Of a stretch of DNA of 64,000 nucleotides, positions 1 to 9,329 are shown piece after piece (within the stretch, counting starts at the first letter, position 1; each line of letters opens with the position of its first letter). The position numbers were made by a program, and so were the translations under genes. The stretch is from contig NZ_JIAW01000020.1 of assembly GCF_000620625.1 (NCBI RefSeq), positions 62,001-126,000 on the forward strand, given 5' to 3'. The stretch is from Mycobacterium sp. URHB0044 (GTDB lineage Bacteria > Actinomycetota > Actinomycetes > Mycobacteriales > Mycobacteriaceae). The notes beneath the pieces are model-generated. The model had not been told where the DNA came from. It did no database searches and saw only the letters and a list, made by a program, of their open reading frames with translations.

Positions 1-28
1 TTCGCAGCGCCGTCTGGGTGTCCGTCAT
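1..28 (-). CDS. 5' end of an unidentified CDS (partial)
   Basis: An ATG on the minus strand at 28 is preceded by a strong Shine-Dalgarno-like GGAAGGA about 9 bases upstream. The nine visible codons read MTDTQTALR and the gene runs off the left edge. It follows hpt by 43 bases in the same direction, so it could be part of the same transcript. Nine residues are too few to identify the product. In related mycobacteria ftsH and folE lie in this direction, but these residues do not let me assign either. Confidence 0.4.
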
Positions 29-71
29 GTCGCAGTTCCTTCCGTGACGGCCAACCACCGGGGCAGCGGGG

Positions 72-695
72 TCAGCCCTGCTCGTAGACCTTGGGGTCGA
101 GGGTGCCGATGTAGGGCAGGTCGCGGTAGCGCTCGGCGTAGTCCAGGCCGTAGCCGACGACGAACTCGTTCGGAATGTCGAAGCCGATGTAGGTGATGTC
201 GAGGTCGACGCGGACGGCGTCGGGCTTGCGCAGCAACGTGCAGACCTTCAGCGACCGGGGACGGCGGGTGGCGAGGTTGCGAAGCAGCCACTTCAGCGTC
301 AGGCCGGAGTCGACGATGTCCTCCACGATCAGCACATCGCGGTCGTTGATGTCGCGGTCGAGGTCCTTGAGGATGCGCACCACGCCCGACGACGACGTCG
401 ACGATCCGTAGGAGCTGACGGCCATGAACTCGAGCTGTGTGGGCAGCGGAATGGCCCTGGCCAGGTCGGTGACGAACATGACGGCGCCCTTGAGCACCGT
501 GACCAGCAGCAGGTCCTGCCCGTTCTCGGCGACCGCGTCGCGGTAGTTGTCGGCGATGAGTTCACCCAGTTCGGCGGTGCGTGCCTGGATCTCGCTCTCG
601 GACAGCAGCACCGACTTGATGTCACCCTGGTACGGCTCGGTGGCTGAATTCGCAGGCACGGCAACAGCGTGCCACGTTCGCGCGTCTGCGACCAA
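72..695 (-). CDS. hpt: Hypoxanthine-guanine phosphoribosyltransferase
   Basis: Purine salvage enzyme that makes IMP and GMP from hypoxanthine or guanine and PRPP. The type I phosphoribosyltransferase signature VLIVEDIVDSGLTL (PRPP-binding loop with paired acidic residues) is clear in the second half, and the SSYGSSTSSSG flexible loop and the C-terminal GFDIPNEFVVGYGLDYAERYRDL block match mycobacterial Hpt. The start given is a TTG at 695 with GAGG six bases upstream; an in-frame GTG at 659 (product beginning MPANSATEPYQGD) is an alternative, because similarity to the family starts only at YQGDIKSVLL. The gene lies 22 bases downstream of tilS, the usual tilS-hpt pair. Confidence 0.95.
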   Translation of the reverse strand: MVADARTWHAVAVPANSATEPYQGDIKSVLLSESEIQARTAELGELIADNYRDAVAENGQDLLLVTVLKGAVMFVTDLARAIPLPTQLEFMAVSSYGSSTSSSGVVRILKDLDRDINDRDVLIVEDIVDSGLTLKWLLRNLATRRPRSLKVCTLLRKPDAVRVDLDITYIGFDIPNEFVVGYGLDYAERYRDLPYIGTLDPKVYEQG

Positions 696-717
696 TGCGG
701 ACCTCGAACCGGCTCGC

Positions 718-1677
718 TCAGACCGGTTCGCGGTAGGTGATCAGCAGGCCTGCGCGACGGCCCACGAACAACCGCTCGTTGCGCAGCGGGGACCCGACCG
801 CGACGCCGCCCTGCCCCCGCCAGTCCGTGACGAGGCGGTCGACGCCACGGAGCTGGACGTCGGTGAGGCCGCTTGCCTCGCCGGTCAACAGCCAGCGACG
901 AATCACCCGGCGCCGGACCGCGGTGGGCAGCTCGGACAGGGGCGCGGTATCGAGTCCATCCCCGGTCGTCACCGCTGCCGCGGCGAGGTCCGCGATGTCG
1001 TCGAGGGTGTCGGTGTCCTCGCGCAGCGCGGCGGCGGTGCGGGCCAGCGCCTCGGCCACCCCGCCACCGAGCACGTCCTCCAGCAGCGGCAGCACCTCGG
1101 CGCGCAGCCGCACGCGGGTGAACCGGCGATCGTCGTTGTGCGGATCCTGCCACGGCGTCAGCCCCAACTCCTCGCACGCGGCGCGAGTGACGGCGCGTCG
1201 CACGCCGAGCAGCGGCCGACACCACGGCGGATCCCAGGGCCGCATGCCGGCGATCGAGCGTGAGCCGGAGCCGCGGCCCAGCCCCAACAACACCGTCTCG
1301 GCCTGATCGTCGAGCGTGTGCGCGAGCAGGACCGGTGCACCGTCACGCGCGGCGTCAAGGGCCCCGTAACGCGCCGTTCGAGCGGCCGCCTCGGGACCGC
1401 CCGCCGAGCCGACATCGACCCGAAGCACGTGGGCCCCAACGCAACCCATGGCCAGCGCGTGATCGCGCGCGGTGGCCGCGACGTGCGCCGAGTCAGTCTG
1501 CAGCCCGTGGTCGACGATGAGCGCCGTGGTGGGACGCAGCCGCGCCGCGACCGCCGTGAGGGCCAGCGAGTCGGCGCCGCCCGACAACCCGACGCACCAC
1601 GGCCCGTCGGTCAGGTGGAGCCGGGCGGCCTCGGCGACCGCCCGCTGCAGCGTCGCTAGAGAACCCGGTCGATCCAT
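718..1677 (-). CDS. tilS: tRNA(Ile)-lysidine synthase TilS
   Basis: ATP-dependent enzyme that attaches lysine to the wobble cytidine of tRNA-Ile(CAU), changing it to read AUA. About 319 residues. The N-terminal PP-loop SGGADS (about residues 29-34) and the HTLDDQAETVLLGL motif are intact, followed by GSRSIAGM and a C-terminal substrate-binding half. The start is taken at ATG 1677 (MDRPGS); the reading frame stays open upstream, but that part overlaps the preceding gene. The coding region overlaps the upstream metalloprotease gene by 22 bases, which suggests translational coupling, and hpt follows. Confidence 0.95.
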   Translation of the reverse strand: MDRPGSLATLQRAVAEAARLHLTDGPWCVGLSGGADSLALTAVAARLRPTTALIVDHGLQTDSAHVAATARDHALAMGCVGAHVLRVDVGSAGGPEAAARTARYGALDAARDGAPVLLAHTLDDQAETVLLGLGRGSGSRSIAGMRPWDPPWCRPLLGVRRAVTRAACEELGLTPWQDPHNDDRRFTRVRLRAEVLPLLEDVLGGGVAEALARTAAALREDTDTLDDIADLAAAAVTTGDGLDTAPLSELPTAVRRRVIRRWLLTGEASGLTDVQLRGVDRLVTDWRGQGGVAVGSPLRNERLFVGRRAGLLITYREPV

Positions 1678-2714
1678 CTTTGCGGTTCGTCGACTTCGCT
1701 TGGCAGCGGCAGGGTTTCGGGACTCGTCCAGACGGTGTTGAACCTCGCCATGCCGACGGTTGACACCACGTGGTCGACGAACGCCTTGCCGCGGGTGTAC
1801 TGGCTGAGCTTCGCGTCGAAGCCGAGCAGCGCCCGCACCACGCGCTGCAGCGGTGGCTGCTTGCGCCCGCGCCGTTCGTTGAACCGGCGCCGGATGGTCG
1901 CCACCGACGGCACCACGGCGGGCCCGACGGCATCCATCACGTGATCGGCATGCCCCTCCAGAAGCGTGCCCAGCACCAGCAGTTGATCGAGCGCCTCGCG
2001 TTGGGGTTCGGACTGGATGGCCCGCAGGATACCAAGCACGCCTTCGGAATTCGGTTCGGCGGAACCGTTTTCGGTGCCGTTGCGACGGGAGCGGACGAAC
2101 TCGCCGAGCCTGGCGACGACCTGGCTCACCTCCTGGTCCGATTCGTCGGTGAGCACGGCAAGCGATCGGGCCATGTGATCGGCCAACCACGGGTTGGCCT
2201 TGAACTGGACCCGGTGGGTGACCTCGTGCAGACAGACCCACAGCCGGAAGTCGGCCGGCGAGACGCGGAGTTGACGCTCGACCGCGATCACGTTGGGGTA
2301 CACCAACAGCAGTTCACCCCCGTTCGCCGCGAACGGGTCGTACTGCCCGAGGATGCCCGACGAGATGAAGGCCAGCACGGCTCCGGTCTGCGCGCCGGTG
2401 ATGCGGCCGCTGATGAAGCCACTCGACTTGCCCTCGTCGCCGCCCGTCATCACGCGCATGGATTCCGTTGCGGCACGGACCCATTCGCCGCGGTCGATGA
2501 TCCGGGCGTCGGCGATGTCAGCATCCTCGTTGAGCCCCGTGACGTCGCGCACCGGCAGTTCGGCGCGGCGGGAGGATTCCGCCAACTGCTCGATCGCCTG
2601 CCGCCGGGTGTACTCGGTCGCGGGCGGCGCAGGCCGGACCAGCTTGGTGCCGACGGAAGCCGCGAAGCCCCAGTCGACGCTGCGACCGACGGTGGGCGTG
2701 TCGCCCGGGCTCAT
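1656..2714 (-). CDS. Zinc-dependent metalloprotease, DUF2342 family
   Basis: About 352 residues. It carries a gluzincin-like HEVTH motif (CLHEVTHRVQF, about residue 165) and a downstream EGHADHV that may supply the third ligand. The family (DUF2342, Rv3626c-like) is restricted to actinobacteria and is annotated as a putative hydrolase/zinc protease; no substrate is established. The start at ATG 2714 is chosen because it forms an ATGA overlap with the dacB stop codon; a GTG five codons upstream is also in frame. The gene lies in the dacB-protease-tilS-hpt operon. Confidence 0.85.
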   Translation of the reverse strand: MSPGDTPTVGRSVDWGFAASVGTKLVRPAPPATEYTRRQAIEQLAESSRRAELPVRDVTGLNEDADIADARIIDRGEWVRAATESMRVMTGGDEGKSSGFISGRITGAQTGAVLAFISSGILGQYDPFAANGGELLLVYPNVIAVERQLRVSPADFRLWVCLHEVTHRVQFKANPWLADHMARSLAVLTDESDQEVSQVVARLGEFVRSRRNGTENGSAEPNSEGVLGILRAIQSEPQREALDQLLVLGTLLEGHADHVMDAVGPAVVPSVATIRRRFNERRGRKQPPLQRVVRALLGFDAKLSQYTRGKAFVDHVVSTVGMARFNTVWTSPETLPLPSEVDEPQRWIDRVL

Positions 2715-4099
2715 GAGCCGCACCCGCACGACCGCAGCGTCGCGGCGAGTGCGTCGATCGCGGTCCGGCCGGTCGGTCCGGCGTTGTTGGAGAGCAGCGC
2801 GAACGTCAGCACCCGGCCGCTGGCATCGGTGACGATTCCGGCCAACGCGTTGGTTCCCGTCAGCGATCCGGTCTTGGCCCGCAGGAATCCGGCCGCGGCC
2901 TTGCCTGCGTCGGTGTCGAGGTAGCGGTTGGACAATGTGCCGCTGCCACCGGCGATCGGCAGCAGATCCACCAGTGGCCGCAGTTTGGGGGTCTCCCCGC
3001 CGGCGGCGGCATTGACCACTTCGTCGAGCGTCTCGGCGGTGAGCCTGTCGTCCACCGACAGACCACTGGAATCGACCAGTGCCGCACCGCCGGTGTCGAT
3101 GCCTGCGCCGTTGAGCTGGCCGAGCACGGCCCGAACCGCGCCACTGAAGCTCTGCGGCTGGTTCACCTTGGCGGCGACCTCCCGCCCGATCGACTCGGCC
3201 ATCACGTTGTCCGAGTTGTTCATCATCTCCCGCAGGCGCTCGATCAGCGGCGGCGATTGCACCGAGGCCACCTCCTTGGCCCCTGCCACCGGTGACGGCA
3301 GGAAGGTCACGGATGCGGGGTCGACGGCGAACGCGGCGGCCAGGGCGCGGCCCGCGTCGAGCGCGGGCGTCGCGGAGCGCCGTGACTCGACGCTGACCGG
3401 CTGGGTGCGGCCACCGTCGAGCATCACCGATTCCATCGGGGCGATGTCGCCGTTCTGGATGTCCAGCGGGTCCCAGCCCGGCGCCATGGTCGGCCCGCTG
3501 AAGGCGCTGGCATCGACGCGGACGGCGGTGACGGCGAGCCCTTCACGGCGGACCTGGTCGGCGAGGTCGCTGATCCTGGCGGCGTCCCGGTACCACGTCG
3601 GGGTGGAGGGCGGCGCCGCCGAGAGCGTGGGGTCGCCGCCGCCCTTGAGGATGATCAGGCCCGGTGTGTCGGGGTCGGTGACCACGGTGGTGGTCAGCCG
3701 TGCGTCGCGGTCGAGGGCAAGCAGTGCGGCGGCGGTGGTCAGCACCTTGTTGACCGACGCCGGTTGCATCGGGACGTCCGCGCCCTGCGCCCACAGCTGC
3801 GTGCCGGTGATCGCGTCGGTGATGCGGCCGGTGAAGGCGCCGAGGTTCGGGTCGGCGACGAAGGGCGCGATGGTGGCGGCAAGTCGGTCGGGTGTCGGCT
3901 TCGGAGCGGTGTCGGCCAGCGGCGTGACACCGGGGGCGGCAGAGGCCGCGGCCGGCTGGGGTTTGACGGCCTTGGCTTCACTGCTGGACTGGCCGCCCGA
4001 GGTGAAGACGGCACCTGCGGCGACCACTGCGGCGACGATCAACAGCACCGCAACGCCGACGACCACGTGCGTGGATCGACGCCACTGGGTGGGCCGCAT
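2711..4099 (-). CDS. dacB: D-alanyl-D-alanine carboxypeptidase/endopeptidase, PBP4 type (peptidase S13)
   Basis: Peptidoglycan-trimming penicillin-binding protein, about 462 residues, exported and probably membrane-anchored. An N-terminal hydrophobic segment (about residues 13-32) is followed by an Ala/Pro-rich linker. The three active-site motifs of the serine penicillin-recognising fold are visible: SVNK (SxxK, about 116), SDN (NNSDNVMAE, about 295) and KTG (AKTGSLTGTNAL, about 410). The start is the ATG at 4099 (MRPTQWRR). It is divergent from ppa, with about 135 bases between the two starts forming a shared promoter region. It is first in the operon with the DUF2342 protease, tilS and hpt. 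Confidence 0.93.
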   Translation of the reverse strand: MRPTQWRRSTHVVVGVAVLLIVAAVVAAGAVFTSGGQSSSEAKAVKPQPAAASAAPGVTPLADTAPKPTPDRLAATIAPFVADPNLGAFTGRITDAITGTQLWAQGADVPMQPASVNKVLTTAAALLALDRDARLTTTVVTDPDTPGLIILKGGGDPTLSAAPPSTPTWYRDAARISDLADQVRREGLAVTAVRVDASAFSGPTMAPGWDPLDIQNGDIAPMESVMLDGGRTQPVSVESRRSATPALDAGRALAAAFAVDPASVTFLPSPVAGAKEVASVQSPPLIERLREMMNNSDNVMAESIGREVAAKVNQPQSFSGAVRAVLGQLNGAGIDTGGAALVDSSGLSVDDRLTAETLDEVVNAAAGGETPKLRPLVDLLPIAGGSGTLSNRYLDTDAGKAAAGFLRAKTGSLTGTNALAGIVTDASGRVLTFALLSNNAGPTGRTAIDALAATLRSCGCGS

Positions 4100-4234
4100 G
4101 AGTCTCCTGGGTCGATGGGCTGACGGGCGGGCCCGCATGGAGCCCCCATTGGGGAAGCGTATCGCTCGTTTATGGTTGACCCGCGTCGTCACCCGACGAC
4201 CCCTATGCCCAGCAGATATGAAGGAGCCGCGGCG

Positions 4235-4723
4235 GTGGAGTTCGACGTCGTCATCGAGATCCCTAAGGGTTCGCGCAACAAGTACGAGGTGGATCACGAG
4301 ACGGGCCGGGTCAAGCTCGACCGCTACCTCTACACGGCGTTCGGCTACCCCGCCGACTACGGGTTCTTCGAGAACACCCTCGGCGAGGACGGCGACCCGC
4401 TGGACGCGCTGGTGCTGCTGCCCGAGTCCGTCTTCCCCGGTTGCATCGTCGAGGCGCGGCCGGTGGCGATGTTCAAGATGACCGACGAGGCCGGCGGCGA
4501 CGACAAGCTGCTGTGTGTGCCCGCTGGGGACCCGCGATGGGACCACATCCAGGACCTGGCCGACGTGCCGCCGTTCGAACTCGAGGCCATCAAGCACTTC
4601 TTCGTGCACTACAAGGACCTCGAGCCAGGCAAGTTCGTCAAGGCCGCCGACTGGGCGGGCCGCGAAGAGGCCGAGGCCGAGTTGCAGCGGTCGATCGAAC
4701 GGTTCAAGACCACCGGGCACTAA
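4235..4723 (+). CDS. ppa: Inorganic pyrophosphatase (family I)
   Basis: Cytoplasmic Mg-dependent enzyme hydrolysing pyrophosphate. Its 162 residues match the usual length of the bacterial hexameric enzyme. The GTG start at 4235 is preceded by AAGGAG (4221-4226), giving MEFDVVIEIPKGSRNKYE. The catalytic signature GDPLDALVLL with its aspartates and the later KVVAGDPRW-equivalent CVPAGDPRWDH block are intact. It is divergent from dacB. The frame stays open about 60 bases upstream, but the ribosome binding site and family length support the start given. Confidence 0.96.
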   Translation: MEFDVVIEIPKGSRNKYEVDHETGRVKLDRYLYTAFGYPADYGFFENTLGEDGDPLDALVLLPESVFPGCIVEARPVAMFKMTDEAGGDDKLLCVPAGDPRWDHIQDLADVPPFELEAIKHFFVHYKDLEPGKFVKAADWAGREEAEAELQRSIERFKTTGH

Positions 4724-4785
4724 GTTTTTTCACCGCCGTAACACGCGGTAACGCGGTCGTGGCTTGAGGCTTCGATCATGGCGAT

Positions 4786-5307
4786 GTGCTCCTTCATCAG
4801 GGTGTCGGGCTCGAGGCGTTCAACGCGTGGCCCGAGCGCAAGGCGGTGCATGCGCTCTACGAGTGCTGCAACTGTCTCGTCATGGCCCGTGAGCTGGCCC
4901 GCGGCCGCCCCTACGACGACCACGCGGCGTTGTTCCGTCGTGCCGACGCGCTGCTCTTCGCGCTGCCCGAGTCCACCATCGACCAGATCCTGGACGCCTG
5001 CCCGCACGTCGGACGCCGGCCACGCAGCGCGAAGTCGCAGGCCGAGCAGTGCTCGGTGTGGGACGACGACGCCGCGGTGATGGCCCGGCTCGCCGAGACG
5101 GCCAACGGATACCTGGACAAGTTCGGCTTCGGGTTCGTGATGTGCGTCGGCGGTCTTGCGGCTTCGGACGTCCTCGGCACGGTGACCGACCGCATGCACA
5201 ACGACGTGGAGACCGAACGCAAGGTCGTCCGCAACGAGCTGGCGAAGATCAACCGGACCCGCCTGGAGCGCATGTTGGGACCCGAGGGCGGCTACCAGAA
5301 CTGGTGA
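4786..5307 (+). CDS. uraD: OHCU decarboxylase (2-oxo-4-hydroxy-4-carboxy-5-ureidoimidazoline decarboxylase)
   Basis: Last step of uricase-dependent urate breakdown, giving S-allantoin. About 173 residues. The N-terminal GLEAFNAWPE, the central AKSQAEQ and FGFGFVMCVGG segments and the C-terminal NDVETERKVVRNELAKINRTRLERML are typical of the UraD family. A GTG at 4786 is used; the frame is closed by a stop at 4765-4767, so the start cannot be far off. The allantoicase gene follows 30 bases downstream and the pair is probably co-transcribed. Uricase, HIU hydrolase and allantoinase genes are not visible in this window. Confidence 0.88.
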   Translation: MLLHQGVGLEAFNAWPERKAVHALYECCNCLVMARELARGRPYDDHAALFRRADALLFALPESTIDQILDACPHVGRRPRSAKSQAEQCSVWDDDAAVMARLAETANGYLDKFGFGFVMCVGGLAASDVLGTVTDRMHNDVETERKVVRNELAKINRTRLERMLGPEGGYQNW

Positions 5308-5336
5308 CACGCCAAGCTCGCCCTAGGCTCGTCTGA

Positions 5337-6377
5337 GTGACGACCACCCCTTCCGAGAAGAACCGCGCGCACTCCCACTTCCTTTCGCTGCCCGATCTGG
5401 CGGCGCGCTCGTCGGGGGCGGCGGTGGTGTGGGCCAACGACGATCTGTTCGCCGAGAAGGAGAACCTGATCAAGCCCGGGGCCGCCGAGTTCCGGCCTGC
5501 CACCTTCGGGCACAAGGGCCAGGTGTACGACGGCTGGGAAACCCGGCGCCGGCGCGGGACGACGGACGACGCGCGCGACTCGGCGATCGTCCGGCTCGGC
5601 GTGCCGGGCATCGTGCGCGGCGTGGTGGTCGACACCGCCTGGTTCACCGGCAACTATCCACCGGAGATCTCGGTCGAAGCCGCCCATCTGCCGGGCCATC
5701 CGTCGGTCGAGGAGCTGGTGGACAAGGCTCGGTGGACGACGATCGTGCAGCGCAGTTCGGTCAACGGCGACACCCGCAACCCGTTCGAGGTCGACTCCGA
5801 TCGGCGCTGGTCGCACGTCCGGTTGTCGATGTACCCCGACGGGGGCATCGCGCGGTTCCGCGTGCACGGCGAGGGTCTGCTGGACCCGCGGTTCGCAGGC
5901 GGGCTGCCGTTGGACCTGGCCGCGCTGGAGAGCGGTGGCCGAATCACGGTGTGCTCCAACATGTTCTATGGCTCACCAAACAACCTGCTGCTGCCGGGCA
6001 CTGCCCGCACCATGGGCGACGGATGGGAGACGTCGCGACGGCGCGACGCCGGAAACGACTGGGTGCAGGTGCATTTGGCGAGCCAGGGTGTGCTGACCGC
6101 CGCCGAGTTCGACACGTCGTACTTCATCGGCAACGCGCCGGGCGCGGCCCGGCTGTCCGGGCGCGACGGTGACGGCGACTGGTTCGAGCTGCTCCCGACG
6201 ACGGAGTTGCAACCCGACACCCGGCACCGGTTCCTGATCGACGACGACCGTCCCGTCACCGAGGCGCGGCTCGACATCTACCCCGACGGCGGGATGGCGC
6301 GGCTGCGACTGTTCGGCACGCTCACGCCGGACGGCTTGCGCCGCATCCAGGAGAAGTGGGACGCCAGCGGCCTCTGA
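5337..6377 (+). CDS. alc: Allantoicase
   Basis: Hydrolyses allantoate to ureidoglycolate and urea. 346 residues made of two homologous jelly-roll domains, visible as two copies each of DGWETxRRR (about residues 65 and 228) and YPDGG(I/M)AR(F/L)R (about 165 and 318). A GTG start at 5337 gives MTTTPSEKNRAHS. It follows uraD by 30 bases in the same direction, placing it in a ureide-catabolic pair. The next gene starts only 18 bases downstream, but its function is unrelated. Confidence 0.92.
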   Translation: MTTTPSEKNRAHSHFLSLPDLAARSSGAAVVWANDDLFAEKENLIKPGAAEFRPATFGHKGQVYDGWETRRRRGTTDDARDSAIVRLGVPGIVRGVVVDTAWFTGNYPPEISVEAAHLPGHPSVEELVDKARWTTIVQRSSVNGDTRNPFEVDSDRRWSHVRLSMYPDGGIARFRVHGEGLLDPRFAGGLPLDLAALESGGRITVCSNMFYGSPNNLLLPGTARTMGDGWETSRRRDAGNDWVQVHLASQGVLTAAEFDTSYFIGNAPGAARLSGRDGDGDWFELLPTTELQPDTRHRFLIDDDRPVTEARLDIYPDGGMARLRLFGTLTPDGLRRIQEKWDASGL

Positions 6378-6394
6378 CGTTGCATGATGGCGCG

Positions 6395-7540
6395 ATGACC
6401 GACCTTCATGGACATTGCGACGCCCGCTTCGCGAAGGTCGCCGACGCGCTCGGCCGGGCGATCGCCGACGGCGAGGAGGTCGGCGCCGCCATCGCCATCG
6501 ACATCGACGGTGAAACCGTCGTCGACATCTGGGGTGGCTACGCCGACGCCGCCAGGACCACGCCGTGGACCGAGCACACCATCGTCAACGTGTGGTCGTC
6601 GACCAAGACCATCACTGCGCTGGCAGGCCTGATGCTGATCGACCGCGGCTTGATCGAACCGACCACCCCGGTCGCGAGCGTCTGGCCCGAATTCGGCGCG
6701 AACGGCAAGGAAGCCATCGAGTTTCGGCACCTCCTCTCCCACACCTCGGGAGTGTCCGGATGGGACCAGCCGGTCGTCGTCGACGACCTCTTCGACTGGG
6801 AGAGGTCGACGGCCGCGCTCGCCGCGCAGGCGCCGTGGTGGGAACCGGGCACCGCGTCGGGCTATCACGCGATCACCTTCGGCCACCTGATCGGTGAGGT
6901 ACTGCGCCGAGTCACCGGCCTGTCACTCAAGCAGTTCGTCCGCGACGAGATTGCGGGGCCGCTCGGCGCGGACTTTCAGATCGGCGCGGTACCCGACGAC
7001 TCGGCCCGCATCGCCGAGATCATCGCTGCCACTGATCCATTCGAGGGCATCCCGCCCATGGATCAGTGGCCCGAGCCGATGCTGAAGACGTTCACCGGTC
7101 CCGCCCCGGATCCCTTGGTGGCCAACAGCCCGCAGTGGCGTGCGGCCGACATGGGCGCCGTCAACGGTCACACCAATGCGCGGGCGCTGGCGCGGATCCT
7201 CTCGTCGATCTCGTTGGGTGGCACGGTAGATGGCGTCCAACTGTTGCGTCCGGAGACCATCGAGAAGATCTTCGAGGTGCAGTGCGAAGGACCCGATCTG
7301 GTGCTCGCGCTGCACCCCATCAAGTGGGGCCTCGGATTCGGCTTGCCGCAGCCGCAGACCTTCCCCTACATCCCCGACGAGAAGGTCTGCTTCTGGGGTG
7401 GCTGGGGCGGCTCTTGGGAGACGATGAACCCCGACCGCCGAATGACGACGGCCTATGTCATGAACAAGATGGGTGCGGGCATCGAGGGGTCGGAGCGGAC
7501 CGCGCGTTACTCCACGCTGATCTACGAGGCGCTTTCCTGA
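6395..7540 (+). CDS. Class C beta-lactamase-like serine hydrolase/esterase
   Basis: 381 residues from ATG 6395. It has the SxxK catalytic motif SSTK (about residue 68-71) in the context VWSSTKTITAL and an HLLSHTSG motif typical of the beta-lactamase/esterase (EstB, LACTB) family, with a Tyr in SGYHAITFGHLIGEVL as the probable general base. There is no signal peptide, so it is probably cytoplasmic and more likely an esterase or amidase than a beta-lactamase. Substrate unknown. Its 3' end overlaps that of the convergent acyltransferase gene by 19 bases. Confidence 0.85.
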   Translation: MTDLHGHCDARFAKVADALGRAIADGEEVGAAIAIDIDGETVVDIWGGYADAARTTPWTEHTIVNVWSSTKTITALAGLMLIDRGLIEPTTPVASVWPEFGANGKEAIEFRHLLSHTSGVSGWDQPVVVDDLFDWERSTAALAAQAPWWEPGTASGYHAITFGHLIGEVLRRVTGLSLKQFVRDEIAGPLGADFQIGAVPDDSARIAEIIAATDPFEGIPPMDQWPEPMLKTFTGPAPDPLVANSPQWRAADMGAVNGHTNARALARILSSISLGGTVDGVQLLRPETIEKIFEVQCEGPDLVLALHPIKWGLGFGLPQPQTFPYIPDEKVCFWGGWGGSWETMNPDRRMTTAYVMNKMGAGIEGSERTARYSTLIYEALS

Positions 7541-8853
7541 CCGACGATGACCGGTGCGAGCTTCGGATCGTGCGGGACGGCCACCTTCTTGGCGCGCATC
7601 TTCTTCGCGTACTTCATCCCCGGCTTCTCGATGCCGTAGTAGGTGACGGTCGCCGCGAGGATCGTCACCGATAGCAGGACCACGATGTTGCGCAGCATTC
7701 CTGGCAGGTCGTCACCGGCCATCCAGCCGATCCTGCCCAGCAGGAGCAGCAACGGGAAGTGCCAGAGATACGCCGACAGTGAGACCTCGCCGACGTAGCG
7801 GATCGGACGGGCGTCGAGCCACACCGCCAGCTTGGTCTTCTCCCCGCGCCCGAGCGGGGCGACGATGACGAGGATCATCAGCGCGGCGACGACGCTGACG
7901 CCTGCGGTCGCGAACTGGTTGGCGACGACGAGCAGCACACCCGACACCAGGAACACCGGGATGATCGCCAGCGCGCAGATCATGCGCACCCGCCTGCTGA
8001 GGCGTTCCGAGAGCACGCGGTGCTCGAGTGCGACGAACACGATGGCGGCGAACATGCCGAGTGCGAAGTTGTCGGCATTGGTGAGGAAGCTCTTGGTGAA
8101 CACCGCGGCCCAGTTCGGGCCCCAGTTCAGCAGCATGAAGTCGGTGGTACTCGAGAAGGAGAACACCACAGGGGTCAGCGCCCGGCCCACCAGCCCGATC
8201 ACCAGCAGGATGAGTGGCGCCAAAGCGGCCAGCAGGAACGGATTCCTCGTCGAGCGCTTGCGCAGCTTGAACAGCAGGAAGCCGAGCAGCGGCAGCGATG
8301 CGTAGAAGGCGTATTCCAGCGTCAGCGACCACGACGGGTTGATGCCCGTCTGGATGTAGGCGGGGAAATAGGTCTGCACCAGGAAGAGGTTGGCGATCAG
8401 CTCGCCGGGATCGGTGATCATCCCTGTGCCGGCATCGGTGCCAACCGGCTGTATGGCGGGATTTTGGACGTATGCCACCCGCAACACGAAGTTGACGATC
8501 AGGAAGATCACCAAATAGACCGGAATGATTCTCGCCAGGCGGTGGACGACGTAATCCTTGACGTCGGGCATCTTGCCCAGCGAGCGTTCTTCGACGAGAT
8601 TGCGGACGTACGGAAGAAACAACAGAAAGCCACTCAGTACGAAGAAGTACACGAGTGAGAACCCGAAGAGACTGGTCTGCCAGGTCGCTGCCGTCTTCGG
8701 CGAATAATGCGTCGTCACGTGCGTGACGGCTATGCACAGGCACAGCAATCCGCGCACGCCGTCCAGTCCGATGATTCGCACCCGTTTGCGACGGGCGGGA
8801 ATGGCAGGCTCCTGCGCTGCCGCCGTGACGGAACTGGTTGCTTCCTGGGTCAT
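7522..8853 (-). CDS. Membrane acyltransferase, AT3 family (OafA/YrhL-like)
   Basis: About 443 residues and roughly ten membrane segments. The family moves acyl groups, often acetyl, onto cell-surface glycans or lipids. Visible signatures are GLDGVRGLLCLCIAVTHV near the N-terminus (the conserved H of the AT3 fold), YFFVLSGFLLF, and NPSWSLTLEYAFYASLPLL with the W-S-L-x-x-E motif. The ATG at 8853 is chosen for its GAGGGA ribosome binding site 9-14 bases upstream; the open frame continues a further 48 codons without similarity. The acceptor cannot be deduced. Confidence 0.88.
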   Translation of the reverse strand: MTQEATSSVTAAAQEPAIPARRKRVRIIGLDGVRGLLCLCIAVTHVTTHYSPKTAATWQTSLFGFSLVYFFVLSGFLLFLPYVRNLVEERSLGKMPDVKDYVVHRLARIIPVYLVIFLIVNFVLRVAYVQNPAIQPVGTDAGTGMITDPGELIANLFLVQTYFPAYIQTGINPSWSLTLEYAFYASLPLLGFLLFKLRKRSTRNPFLLAALAPLILLVIGLVGRALTPVVFSFSSTTDFMLLNWGPNWAAVFTKSFLTNADNFALGMFAAIVFVALEHRVLSERLSRRVRMICALAIIPVFLVSGVLLVVANQFATAGVSVVAALMILVIVAPLGRGEKTKLAVWLDARPIRYVGEVSLSAYLWHFPLLLLLGRIGWMAGDDLPGMLRNIVVLLSVTILAATVTYYGIEKPGMKYAKKMRAKKVAVPHDPKLAPVIVGQESAS

Positions 8854-9329
8854 ACGCACTGGTCCCTCTACGTGTTGATGTCGTGCCCGGCAAGCAGCAC
8901 CGCTTTGCCGGAGCATCACCCGTCCGCTGGCTGTCGGACCCATGGCAACATCGTTGATTCTGTCGTTGATGCTCCCGCATTTCCTTGCGAACGCCAAATT
9001 ATCAGCACTTCGTAAGCGTCTGATATCGAATTGAGTTCAACGCGGAAGAAAAGTTGCTGTGTACGCGGATCGGGCACGCCGAAATTCGCGCGGCAAACAC
9101 CGCGCCAACATTGGCGTCAAGATCGATTTTCGTGGCCACGAATGAAAATTCTGGCTATGCGCGAGCGGCTGTCATAATCGAGACCATAGTGGCACTATCG
9201 CGTGATCTTGGATGGCTGGCTAATAATCGACGCGTCGATGACTGCTGCGGGGCCCGCAGCCATTCGGCGTTCACCACGCAATCGCGGTCGAGCCGCGGCG
9301 GGGGTTGCTGCCAGCTGCGCAGTCTGCGT
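8854..9329. other. Intergenic region upstream of the acyltransferase gene
   Basis: About 476 bases without a convincing gene. It is clearly less GC-rich than its surroundings between 8,980 and 9,240, as expected for a promoter region of the leftward acyltransferase gene. Open frames here read into the dehydrogenase gene on the wrong strand. I see no convincing repeat or terminator. Confidence 0.6.

Noticed and set aside
718..2241. A 507-residue minus-strand frame spanning tilS and part of the protease gene
   Set aside because: The upstream part has no similarity, is Arg-rich and overlaps the protease gene in another frame. The true start of tilS is the ATG at 1677.
6395..7540. Reading the serine hydrolase as a resistance beta-lactamase
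   Set aside because: No signal peptide and the esterase-type Y-H-A context instead of Y-x-N; an esterase is more likely.
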